NCBI RefSeq assembly: GCF_000801105.2
Contig: NC_079517.1
Coordinates: 11,656,001-11,720,000, forward strand
Origin: Raphanus sativus
Taxonomy: Eukaryota > Streptophyta > Magnoliopsida > Brassicales > Brassicaceae
Reading direction: 5' to 3'
Length of the DNA stretch: 64,000 bases
Both the position numbers and the translations under genes were made by a program. The notes under the pieces are model-generated. The model worked only from the letters and a program-made list of their open reading frames with translations, ran no database searches and had not been told where the DNA came from. Positions 41,737-52,729 of this stretch are shown here, piece after piece. Position 1 is the stretch's first letter. Each line of letters opens with the position of its first letter.

Positions 41737-42646
41737 CCAACCCCCACAGGAAAATAAACTATTTGAGAGGGAACAGAAAGTCAGATTTTTATAAGGTTAG
41801 GTAGCTTTTGTTACAAGTTGTTTTTTAATATTGAAAAAAGATATGTGATTTTGTGAAAGTTGTGCTACGGTTCTATAAAAGGAAAGAAAAAAATCATTAG
41901 TTAAGGATTTGTAAGATTTGTCTGATTTTATGGAAGAACAATGTGTATATTTTTGTAAGATTGGTCTGGTGGTTCTGGTGGGCATCTGAGAAGCCTTCGT
42001 GCCTAACCTGCCTTACCTTGGGTCAGTCTGCTCTTGTTATCATGTTGCTCCCAAATTTGGATAATTTTAGATAATTCATTTTTAAATATTTTTAGATATA
42101 ATTAAAATTAAATGTATAAATATTTGTTTTAGTCAAATATTCATTACAGCTTGTTCCAGGCTTGTTCTAGTTCAGTTTGAATATTTTTAATATAAAAATA
42201 TAGGAACTATATGAAGATTTATGAGTTGTAATCTAGTTCTAAATTTAGTTATTTTGTTTCAATTCAGGTTGGTTCTTCGTACTGTATATCGAATAAAATG
42301 TTGTTCAGAATTATTTTTGCTATAAACCATTTTGGAACTTGTTAAATATTTTAAATTAGTTTGAATATTTTATCCAAAAATGCGTATTTCCAAAATATGA
42401 CGTCATTTAGTTATTTTCTCTTGACTAATCGTTTTATCGTCTCACAAGTGAAACGACGTTGTTTTGTAAAAAGGGTTTTAGCTTTTTGTCACAACAGAAA
42501 AAAGAGGTGAAACAAGGGTTTTGTAGTCTGTCTCTGTTCTCTATCGCCGCGACACGTCAAGCATCCCTCTCCGCTGTCTCATCGCGTCTGTCTCTTCTTT
42601 TCTTCATCGTGGTGGCCGTAAAAACTCGGTGGTAAGAGAGGAGAAG
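41737..42646. other. SERK1 3' region and WD40 promoter
   Basis: About 0.9 kb with the SERK1 3' UTR at the left and the WD40 promoter and leader at the right. No other gene is seen. Confidence 0.6.
42397..42406. promoter_or_regulatory. Palindromic ATGACGTCAT element
   Basis: A perfect 10-bp palindrome with the TGACGTCA core recognised by bZIP (CRE-like) factors, 240 bp upstream of the WD40 gene's ATG. A second AACGACGTTG lies about 50 bp downstream. Function inferred. Confidence 0.45.
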
Positions 42647-44471
42647 ATGAGTAACGCAGATATGAATAATCAATCAATGGAAGAAGAAGAAGACGAGGGA
42701 GACGTTTTCCTCGGTGAATCCGATGTCCTCCATGAAATCGACGTCGACGGAGAAGGTTTCTCCTTTTTTCTTCCATATTCATTCATCTCTCTCTCTCCTT
42801 CTTAAAGTTGTATCCTTTTAATCGTATGTGAGAGACTCTTGTAATTGTAAATTCAGATCTTCCTGACGCATATGATGAGGATGGTAATGACAACGACAAT
42901 GATGATGAAGTGTTTGGTAATGACTGACTCATCACCACCTCTAGTGTTTTTACAACATTTCTTGTAAGTTTATGTTTTCTTTTGTATGGTTGCAGATGAA
43001 AACGATGACTCCATTCACACATTCACTGGTCACAAAGGTAAACCCACTTTTATCATTCTGTTATCACCTCAAAATGTTGGCTAAGAACATTTTTTTTTCT
43101 TTCTTACACAGGTGAGCTTTATGCATTGGCATGTAGCCCTTTAGACCCCACCCTAGTAGCAACCGGAGGTGGAGATGACAAAGCCTTTCTCTGGAAAATC
43201 GGCAACGGAGACTGGGCTGCTGAGCTTCTAGGTCACAAAGACTCTGTTTCTTCTTTAGCTTTTAGCTACGATGGACAGTTAGTTGCCTCTGGTGGGTTGG
43301 ATGGTGTCGTTCAGATCTTTGATGCGTTGTCAGGGACTTTGAAATGTGTTTTGGACGGTCCTGGTGGTGGCATCGAGGTTATAAAAACTTTGTCCTTGAT
43401 GATTAATAAGTCCACAAGATTGTGTACTTAAACTGTGTGGTTTTTTGTTTTTTTGTTTTGTCAGTGGGTGAAGTGGCATCCGAGAGGACACGTTGTGTTG
43501 GCTGGATCAGAAGATTGTTCTATGTGGATGTGGAATGCTGATAAAGAAGCCTATCTTAATATGTTTTCTGGTCACAATCAGAGCGTCACTTGCGGTGACT
43601 TCACTCCTGACGGTAAACTAATTTGTACTGGCTCTGATGATGCTAGTCTGATAGTATGGAACCCGAAGACTTGTGAAAGCATTCATGTGGTTAAAGGCAA
43701 GTGAAAGTCACTTCCTCTATGGGTTTAACATGTGGCTAATGCACACTGAGTTTTGGAACCCTAACCTTTGATTTTCATGTTAAGGTCATCCATATCATAC
43801 GGAAGGGCTGATATGCTTGGACATTAACTCCAACTCCAGTCTTGCTATCAGTGGCTCAAAAGACGGTTCTGTTCACATTGTCAATATAGTCACTGGAAAG
43901 GTTTGTTTCATTGCTTCATCTGCTTGCTTATGATCTGCGTGCTTCTAACTTGTGCATAACCATACCAAACAGGTTGTGAGCTCTCTGACGTCTCATACAG
44001 AGTCAGTTGAATGCGTGAAGTTTTCACCAAGCTCCGCTACTATCCCTATGGCCGCAACAGGTGGGATGGACAAGAAGCTTGTAATCTGGGATCTTCAACA
44101 TTCAACTCCTAGGTTCATCTGCGAGCACGCGGTATAACCCTAACTCTTGTAGTTTCTCTTATGAGATAGAATACAAAAACAGAGATTGGAATGTAAAGCA
44201 ACAAGCCCTTCTTCTCTATATTTTGCTACAGGAAGGTGTGACATGCGTGACATGGATAGGAACCTCCAAGTACTTAGCCACAGGCTGTGCCGATGGCACA
44301 GTGAGCGTTTGGGACAGCTTATTAGGAAACTGCGTCCACACCTACCATGGCCACCAGGATGCGGTTCAAGCCATCTCAGTCTCCACCAACACTGACTTCA
44401 TTGTGTCGGTCTCTGTTGACAACACTGCTCGTGTCTATGACACATCTGAGTTTCAAAACAAAATGGAATAG
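42647..44471 (+). CDS. WD40-repeat protein, AAMP-like (AT1G71840-type)
   Basis: Eight exons: 42647-42755, 42857-42916, 42996-43037, 43112-43377, 43465-43696, 43785-43900, 43973-44131 and 44232-44471, totalling 1224 nt for 407 residues. The first ~60 residues are strongly acidic and probably disordered (EEEEDEGD, DEDGNDNDNDDE). Then come about eight WD repeats with clear GH..WD-type ends (FLWK, MWMWN, LIVWN, LVIWD, VSVWD, ARVYD), forming a beta-propeller scaffold. The closest family I recognise is angio-associated migratory cell protein (AAMP; yeast Sqt1, a ribosomal-protein chaperone). Role here is inferred. The intron after exon 5 (43697-43784) starts GCAAGT, a GC-AG intron; reading on without splicing gives an immediate TGA. 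Gene order matches Arabidopsis AT1G71840. Confidence 0.92.
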
Positions 44472-44697
44472 GCAAGTGATTGAACACTTAAACATTAGTG
44501 TTATTTATTACCTTCTTGTTATTGGTACGGACACAGTGATTGATTACTGATAAAGATGTAAAACATTCTACTTTTCAATTATATTTGATAGTTTTGTTTT
44601 TTTCCTCTAGCGGATAAGCAAATATCAATTAGCACATAACAGTTTAGTTAAGCAGCACACATAAATTAAAGAGAGGCTTAAAGCATGGCTCATAGGC

Positions 44698-46552
44698 TTA
44701 GAGAGGCTGAAGCATTACTGGTAAGCCGTACTGAGGAGTCAAAGTGAGTTGATCCACCGGAGCGTGCTTATACTCGCTGGATAGGCTAAGCCTGTACCTT
44801 TGAAGGATCATGGTGAGCACGATCTTGGCTTCCATCATTGCAAAGTTTTGGCCGATGCAAACTCTTGGTCCCATTGAGAAGGCGAGGAGAGCGTTTGGGT
44901 GTTTAGCGGCTCTGGAAACGCCGTTTTCAAATCGCAGAGGGTTGAACTTGTCTGCGTCTGATCCCCAAATGGCCTTGTCGCTATGCATCTTCATAAGAGG
45001 GAAGACTATTGTTGTGCCCTTGGGGATCTTCAGGTGCCCTAGCGTCAGATCTTTTGTTGCGTCTCTGGAGAAAAAGGATACTGGACTGTACAGGCGAAGC
45101 GACTCCAAGAACACCATGTTCATCTGCAAGACATAAGTAAAGTTTCTTCAACCACAAGAAACTCTTTTTCTTCAGACACAAGTAAACATTTATTACCAGT
45201 TTGAGTTTGGAGAAAGTGTCTGAAGAATCTGGCGTCTTGTCTTTACCGCATTCTTGGAAAACTTCGTCTCTTAGTTTCTCCTGCCAGTCTTGGTGCAAGC
45301 TCAGCAGCATGGTTGTCCATGTCAACAGATTCGAGTTAGTTTCGTACCCTGCGAAGAAAAAAGTCTTGCATTCATCTATGATCTCTTCAATGCTCAGCTT
45401 TCTTTCGTTTCTTGACTCGCAAGACTTCAACATGATTCCAAGAAGATCGTCTCCATAATCTTGTTCTGATTGTAGTCTCGAATCCACGATCTTCTTGACT
45501 GAGTTCTTCATCTTCCTATCCAGCTTCCATATCCTAATATTCAAAGGCGTAGGAAGGTACCTTGGATCACAAGAAACAAAAATCTTCTTAAGAATCTTGT
45601 CTGAACAGAAAAATAAAATAAAAAGTGAAGAGTGAAGAGTTATACTTACTGCGTTCCAGGGATGTAGATGTTAGTTAGACAGCTAACACAACCCTTCTTA
45701 AGCTCTTCTTGTGTCCTAAACACTTCGATTCCTTCGGTGTAACTGCTTCCAAACGCAGCAGTTGCTATAATATCAGCTGTTAATCTCCTAAACTCTCTCT
45801 TCATCTCCATTTCCTGCTCTCTTTTAACATGACTCCACTCGTCAAGAATCCTCAGTGTGCACTCCACCATCACTTTCGTCATGACCTGATCAAGAGATTA
45901 GGTTATAACTACTCATAAATCTTGTTGAGAAAGAAAGGATACAAAAAGACCTTGAGTCTATCGATGGAGAAAGCAGGGTTCAAGATTCTTTTATGGCGAA
46001 TCCAATCAACACCTTCCACAAAGGCAAGTCCCTTCATGCCGACAAGTGTATAAAACTCTGGCCTTATCTTTGATTTAACAAAGAAACCTGACTTGCTCGA
46101 CAAGATTTGCTTGACAAGTTCGTGATCTGAGATGCATAGCATCGGCTCTGCTCCGTTCCAGTAAAGAAACGTCTCTCCTAGTAACCACATATACCATAGA
46201 CAAACGTGTGTGTCACGCATAGTAAAAAAAATATGAATAGAATGATTAAGATGGAGAAAACGGCACCGTATAGAGATATCCATTTTTGGTAATGAGGAAA
46301 AATACGAGGGAAGATGTCATTGGAGTTTTGATCAAGAACTGAAACGTAAGATTCTCTCTTCATCTTGTTTATCTCGTCTATGTTTCCGTACAAGAATCTG
46401 TACTTTGGACCTGAGATTCCTTGTTTCTTGAATCTTCTTGTCAACACAAATGGCTGCCACACAAGGATGATAAAAGCGTTGAACATCTTGGGAGCAACAA
46501 AGAGCAAAACAAGCAGTGATAAGATAGGGTTAACCAGGGTTATGAGCTCCAT
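44698..46552 (-). CDS. Cytochrome P450, CYP709B-type
   Basis: Five exons: 46267-46552, 45951-46177, 45650-45885, 45197-45560 and 44698-45123, totalling 1539 nt for 512 residues, the normal length. A hydrophobic ER anchor at the N-terminus is followed by [17 protein letters not shown], typical of the CYP72 clan. The I-helix reads AGYETN, the K-helix ESLR, then FNPLRF (PERF region) and the haem loop [10 protein letters not shown] with its ligand Cys. The protein would be an ER haem mono-oxygenase. CYP709B members are linked to ABA and salt responses in Arabidopsis, but the substrate cannot be read from sequence. The I-helix Asn replaces the usual second Thr/Ser. The gene appears intact; a TATATATATATA tract lies about 80-100 bp upstream of the ATG. 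As I recall, CYP709B genes are not in the Arabidopsis chromosome 1 block, so it may have arrived by transposition. Confidence 0.92.
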
Positions 46553-47842
46553 TGAAAGATCAATACAAGTGTTTTCGGTGTGTATATTTGTTTGTTTAGT
46601 AGTATTTTTTTAAGTTTTACATTATGGAATGAGATGAATATATATATATATACACTTCAAGTTGTAAAATATGTGTGAGGCTAGTTAATTCAGTGACTTC
46701 TATTTTAAACATGAAGTAAGGACAAACACGTATTCTTCATTTTGAGCAAAAAAACAATTAATTAATATAAAATGTGCTTTGTATGTGGTAAGATGCTAGA
46801 GTGGATTCTAAATTTGTACATAGCATATATTGTTACGTAATCATAATATTAGTAAAAAGTATGAAGATGTGGAAGTCTGCTAGATTCATAAAATTATTCA
46901 TGAAAGTAAAATAATGCACACTTTGAAAGTAAATCAATAAACAAAACATTTTTTTTCTTTTCTTTATTATTCACGTTTAATTATTCACACTTAGATGTTA
47001 TTTATATATAGTAATTAGTGTGTGAATTAATTAAAACTTAACTGTCCACTTTCTTTAACTCTAGTATCTAGGTTACTTTTGAACAAGAATCACTTTAAAA
47101 AAAAAAAGAAAGAGCATTCAAAATAATTATTTTGCAAATCCCAGTAGATGGTCTTGAAGATGATTTGTTGTTAATATATCATGATCATATGATATTTACA
47201 GAAATTATTCTGTTACAGAATAGTGTTGAAGTTTGCTTTGTGATTGTATGATAAGATGTGAACATTATACTCTTCAATTATCAATAGTTTTTGCTTCTCC
47301 TTTAGCTGCTATGCAATATCACTATATCAATATCCAGTATCAAGTGACACATTTAACCATGATTGATCCCTTCTTGCAAGTATTGCACTCTTGAGAAATA
47401 AGTGTAGGTTACCTCTCTTACACCTTTGATGGCACTTTTATATTATAGGTGATTATGGTAAGACTGAAGTATCCACTTTTTTTAACTTTAGTATTTTGGT
47501 TACTTTTGAACAATAATAAAAAATTTAAAGAAGAACATTCACATTAGTTATTTCACAAATCCGAATAGATTGTCTTGACAATGGCGTGTTGTTAACATGT
47601 CCAGCTCAGGCTCATATAATATGGACCAAACTAAAACGGTCGGAAACATGAAAGATAATATTATAGATTTATTGGTTTATAAAGTAGTGAAAACAGTACA
47701 AAATTTGACAAGTGATGAATGTAAGATCATTGAACAGAACACCGAAGACTGGTGCGATCACCTGAGAATGAACATTGAGTTGTGGTGGAGATTTAACAAA
47801 CTAACACTAGTCTACAGAGAAGAGAGTCAGATTTGATTTTTT
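46553..47842. other. CYP709B upstream spacer with duplicated segments
   Basis: No confident gene. Two diverged copies of a ~150-bp segment lie at about 47041-47190 and 47452-47610. A 79-codon plus-strand frame (47597-47836) overlaps the second copy and shows no recognisable domain; treated as doubtful. Confidence 0.5.
47041..47610. repeat. Diverged direct duplication (two ~150-bp copies)
   Basis: Both copies share words such as TTGGTTACTTTTGAACAA / TAGGTTACTTTTGAACAA, and AGATGGTCTTGA / AGATTGTCTTGA, followed by GTTGTTAA. Between them (47215-47360) is a stretch resembling the DNA downstream of the P450 and WD40 genes at 44540-44640. This pattern suggests a decayed tandem duplication of the P450 locus. 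Confidence 0.6.
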
Positions 47843-48148
47843 TTAAAGCCCTGCTTCGATTTCGTTGAAGTTCCAGTCTCTTCTCCCTGCACGGCTTCGC
47901 ACTAACCTTGGCGAGGCTCCTTGTGTTATCATCAGATCACCTGCCTGGAAATTGGGTTGTGGGGTTACCTTTGAGGAAGATGAAGCAGGGAAAGTGTTGG
48001 ACCTTGCAGCTTGAATGAGTGATTTCCTGGTGAGGCAGCTCGCGATCACAGAGCATCTTCCTTCGTTGTCTGAGCTAGACACGGAGTAGCTTCTAAAGGA
48101 GTGGGACGGGCTCTCTACACTGTGACACACGAGACACGCAAAGCTCAT
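47843..48148 (-). CDS. Small uncharacterised plant protein
   Basis: The 101-residue frame starts MSFACLVCHSVESPSHSFRS and contains a Ser-rich stretch with SSSDNEGRC, a central SVIASCLTRKSLIQ, and a C-terminus rich in basic residues (RLVRSRAGRRDWNFNEIEAGL). I do not know a function. It resembles small plant-specific proteins of ~100-130 residues with two CxxC-like Cys (CLVC) near the start. The start is the first ATG after a probable acceptor (ATGCAG at about 48204). A likely non-coding first exon lies around 48865-48960, with a GTAAGC donor after TCTCCAGG, making a ~660-bp 5'-UTR intron. Codon content is clearly less AT-rich than the surroundings, which supports a real gene. Confidence 0.6.
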   Translation of the reverse strand: MSFACLVCHSVESPSHSFRSYSVSSSDNEGRCSVIASCLTRKSLIQAARSNTFPASSSSKVTPQPNFQAGDLMITQGASPRLVRSRAGRRDWNFNEIEAGL

Positions 48149-48806
48149 TCTTCTTGTGTGCGGCTTTGATACACAAGAAAGACTACTTGGTTCTTTAGGA
48201 CTCCTGCATCTCGACAAATGCCAAATCAATTCAGAAAAATAAACTGCTCAAGACCCACCCATGACAAGCTAATTATATAAACAAGTGTGACCTGTTTCAA
48301 GCAGCACTCTAGTCTAGTGTGACACAACATCAATAACAAGATCATGGCAATTTCTTCTCGAGGATGATTTTGACTAACAACAACAAGTAAACTCCTCTAG
48401 ACCCATATGTTAAGCTCATTGTATACACAAAAACATCATGGCGAGGATGATTTTTGAGTAACCACAACAAGCAAGTAAGATAAAGAAAACAAAGACAAGA
48501 AAAAAGCTCATTACTTTCATCAACTAAGAGCTCATGACATAAGTAGCTAGTAATAGCTCTCAAAACTATATACTCAGACATGAAATCTACATAACTAGAG
48601 TCATCACCTAGACTAGAATCAATTCACAGCACCAAAAGAAAGCTAAAGTGAGACCTAAAGACTCAGTCTTTAACTTAGCCTGAATCAATGTCTATCACCT
48701 AAACCCTAAACAGTAAATTCAACCTCCTAGATATACAACATTGGTGATAAATTTGTGATCTTTATGGAAAGATCCATAAGAATTCAATTCAAAAGGCATG
48801 TTAGAG

Positions 48807-48824
48807 AGAGAGAGAGAGAGAGAG
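48807..48824. repeat. (GA)n microsatellite
   Basis: About nine GA units in the putative 5'-UTR intron of the small minus-strand gene. Confidence 0.85.
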
Positions 48825-48960
48825 ACGGAGATTTGAGATCTGGGAGAGCAGAAGCTTAGCTTACCCTGGAGAGATTCTCGAAGACGAAGAAGAAGAAAAG
48901 CCTCGTGGCGATGATGCGAAGACCCAGAAGCTGAGTCGCGGCTAAATTATTATTATTATA

Positions 48961-49820
48961 GCTAAGTTTACTGTGACACGCGCCGCCACAAGCGAGTTTT
49001 CCCTCGTGGCGAGGGGTGACTCGAACTTAAGCCAATTTTTAACGCTTCCAATTTTATTATTTACCACCAGAGAAACTCGGTTAAGAACCATTTCGGTCTA
49101 AAATCATCTCCCATGTATTCTCTATTTTTCATTTATAATAGATGAACCCTATAATAGATATGAGTTTTTATTTAATGTATTCTTCTATTTCTTCTTCTAA
49201 AAATAAATATTTTTTTTAAAAAATCATTTATTATTTTACAACTAATACCTTCTATTTATAAATGTTAAAAATTCATTTAATCATTGTAATTTTTTATTTT
49301 TCATAAAATTAATTGCAATATTATTTAAACTGAAAATTTTATTAAAAAAACTATCATATATAATAAAATAAAATAAAGTAGACATTATCTAACTTATCAA
49401 TATTACTATATTTTCACAGAAATGATTTGCTAATGCATTTCGAAATGAGTAAAAGTTGAACACGTGAGAACGAGAATGTATAATTTTAAACATCATATGT
49501 ATTAGATAAAAGTACAGAGTTCTTTCTTAAAAGAACCTAAAAATTACAGAGGAAAAATAATTATGCATGTGTTTGGATGGTACGGCGGACTCCAAAAGTA
49601 TTAATTAAGCATTATAGGTTTGAAATTTACTATTTAAAATTATTTATTTCTGTGATTATTTCTGTAATCAGACCATGTGGATATTTAACTTATCACATAA
49701 AACAATCTAGGCTTACATGTTGTCGATAGGCCGGTCCCCAGAAGATTTGTTAGACCTTCAAGGTTTGGATATTCACATATTATAAAAAGGGTAAAAAAGA
49801 ATATAATTGTACTATCAATC
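48961..49820. other. AT-rich spacer
   Basis: Promoter side of the small minus-strand gene, then AT-rich DNA. No gene seen. Confidence 0.5.
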
Positions 49821-51225
49821 TTTTTTTTTTGGCAAATATTTTTGAACAAACTATACTTTCATTAACTTAAAGGCTTAAACAGAGTTCATGAGTGCATACA
49901 AAGCCGATTTTGCAAGAGAATCGGCCTCAACATTACAAAGCTCTCGGAACAAATTTAAAAGAGATAGAAATAAAGATCTATAGAGGATATGAATATCATG
50001 AAGAATGCCTTGGATGTCGATAAGTTTGTCTTTCGAAGACAAAACTGAGATGAAGGTTTTTGAGTCTGACCAGATAGTGATCGAACTAAACCATGCCGAC
50101 ACTGCATGTGAGAGAGCAGTTTTGACCGCATGAGCTTCTGCAACAAGGGCAGAGAGCCGACATGGCTGCGGTTTGAAGACATAGACCGTGACACACCAGA
50201 GATGGGGTCTGTAAAGATCCACCCAAACCCACCAAATTGTGTCACCAAACTCCATGCTGCATCTACAAAACATTGAGGTTCGGTGGGCAGAGCAATGGAT
50301 TGGTTAGACTTACTGGTAATTAGCAAGAGAGAGGAGGGGCCTTGCATTGTTGAGCATTTTGCCAAGCGCAAAAAGCTTCCTTGACAGCCAAGGTAGCCAC
50401 ATCATGTTCAGAGAGCAGAGCATTTTTCAAAACATAATTTATTACTCGCAGTCCTTGCAAAGGACCCAAGGGAACATGGCAGCATCCGAAAGTATCATCC
50501 TCAGATTTTTCTGGAGGAGTTGAGTGATTGAGTTGACATTGATAGACGATGGGGAGTGAAAAGCTAGGATGAGATTCAACACGCGATTAGAAAAAATGCA
50601 CTCCAGGAAGAATTGAACATTAATTGGTTTCATGTTGTCCACAACATTTGCATCTGAAATCGCCAGAAAGTCCTCCTGCTGCCAGATTCGAGCCAACTGG
50701 GATAGCACTGTTTTTGATTTTCCATAGAAGGTGTTTCAATTTAGGAGAAACTTTAACATTCCAGATACAATCTTTCCAACTGAACTCTAAGTTAGATAGA
50801 CGGTTCAGAATTGAATTTCAGGAGCGCATATCCTGATTTAGCGGAGTATAAACCAGGCTTTGAGGCGAGCCAAACTAGATTATCATGCATACAAAAGGAG
50901 CTTGGAATAATCAGTCTAGTTTGATCCTCATACTGAGGTAAGTGGAGTCTAATGGCATATTAGATTCCAAGACTGTGTTGCAGGATCAAAGAGATCAGAG
51001 ACCTTTAAATCCTTATTATCCAGCGTGGGAGGTCCTATGGGGAAGAGAGGTGAGTTTAGAGACAGCCATGGAGCATTCCACATACTGATCATACTACCTG
51101 TACCCACAATATATCCCAATCCTTTCAGTAGGACATCTCGTCCAATCAAGACGCCTCTCCAGCCGTGCGAACCAGAAATGGGTGATCAACATCGAAGAAA
51201 TCGGTGGAGTGACAATACTTGCTAA
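49821..51225 (-). pseudogene. 5'-truncated, decayed LINE (L1-type) ORF2 fragment
   Basis: Minus-strand pieces in several frames read as the end of a plant LINE polyprotein. First the segment after reverse transcriptase (GYIVGTGSMISMWNAPWLS, DNKDLKVSDLFD), then a zinc-finger-like part, then RNase H (VAEAHAVKTALSHA, IWSDSKTFI, VEADSLAKSA). The frames are interrupted by several shifts and stops. A T-run at 49821-49830 on the plus strand is the element's poly(A) tail, so the 3' end is intact while endonuclease and reverse transcriptase are missing. This is the usual product of incomplete target-primed reverse transcription. Confidence 0.85.
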
Positions 51226-52078
51226 GGACATCGATTGAGTGAAATACTCGGTAAATATATATTCAACATCCTTTACTGAAAAGTTGATAAGTCATATGCC
51301 TCTTCGGTTTTGGATTTTGAATGGGTTTTATGTATCATTCTTTTAACTTTTAACGGTGGGGCTTAATGTTACCCACAAACTAATACAAACCCATTTAATA
51401 ATGTTATCAAAGGATGAGTGATACTTATCCAATACATTCATTACACTATCTACCAAGTAGTTTATCTTGTTTTTTGGTAGGCTTTTATTCTCTTAGAACT
51501 CAAGGAAAAAGGCTAAACTAAATTCTAGAATGTAGTATTGTAATATAGTCCTCCCTCAAATTCCATTCAATTATGCATATTCTAGTTTTTCCTCTAAAAG
51601 AAACCTTTTATTTTTTCCTCTGATATTTTCCCAACAAGTTCTAGTGACAAATAATTGAAAAGCAGATGTATAATTTATAGTCCAAATAAGTTTTTTCTTC
51701 GTAAAAATTATAGGTTTTTTTCTTTCAAGTAGTAGTTTTTCCTCTCCCTAGTTTATTTCTTTCGATATTTTTCAGCTAATTAATACTAGTAACTTTGATA
51801 ATCTTGTTTTTCTTAGTTTAAAAGATGTACAACTGAATTTAACACACAAAGATATACGGTCGAAAAACTTAGAATGAACACAAAGCACTTGTAGATGAGG
51901 GAGTGAAACGGAAAATATGAATTTAGGTAATGTTATCTTGAAAATGATGACGATCGAGCTTTCAATTTAAACATAGAGGAGACAAATATTTTAGGGATTT
52001 ATGGTGAACGGCCATAAGAGATCAGCCACATCAAGACATGTTCATATTGATGTACGTAGTCTTGTTTGGCGTTGGATC
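51226..52078. other. AT-rich spacer
   Basis: No gene or defined element recognised between the LINE fragment and the hAT insertion. Confidence 0.5.
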
Positions 52079-52721
52079 CAGTGCCGTCCCGTAGATTTCT
52101 GTGGCCTAAAGCATTTCAAAAAATGTAATCCATAAAAAAAACAATTTTTTTGAAAGATTAAAATACTATAAAATAAGACAAAATATTATTTAAGAAAACA
52201 ACTCTTGTAGTTTTTCTTCCAACAATTTCATTCACAAATTTCCGTAACTGAATTTATCAACCCTTAATAAATATTATTCATATGTTTTTAATTATTTTAT
52301 GATTAACTAAATTAGAGGTGCATTTATATTAATTTGAATTTGAAAAAAAATCTGTAGAGTCAACACATATTAGAATTTTCAAACTATAATAATAAAATAA
52401 AATTAAAATTTAATCATTGTGAAGAAAATGTGTAAATCTCTGAATTAATTCTCAGCAGTTTAGAGAATTATATTCTATAAAAAAGGTAAACACTATGTAA
52501 ATGGTATGGTGAGAAAGTTCTTGTTTGATAAAAAGGACAATTTTGTAATATATAAATACATATGAATGAATAAAAGAACAAACGGACCTGCATTGTTTGG
52601 TATTGATATTAAACCTAGAAATAATGTTCTCAAATAAACTTGAATTGTGGCCTAAATATCTGGGTAAAAAAATGTGGCCTAAAGCCAGTGCTTTAGTTGC
52701 CTTATGAAAAGAACGGGCCTG
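52079..52721. mobile_element. Non-autonomous hAT element
   Basis: The 643-bp element starts CAGTGCCGTCC and ends GGACGG-related GAACGGGCCTG (inverted CAGGCCCGTTC). It is flanked by a perfect 8-bp target duplication GTTGGATC (52071-52078 and 52722-52729), the hallmark of the hAT superfamily. Subterminal GTGGCCTAAAGC words occur at both ends in the same orientation. No transposase coding is present, so it is mobilised in trans, if at all. Confidence 0.9.
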
Positions 52722-52729
52722 GTTGGATC

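Noticed and set aside
47597..47836. 79-codon plus-strand frame starting MSSSGSYNMDQTK
   Set aside because: It overlaps the duplicated spacer segment, is AT-rich, and has no splice-linked exons or recognisable domain.
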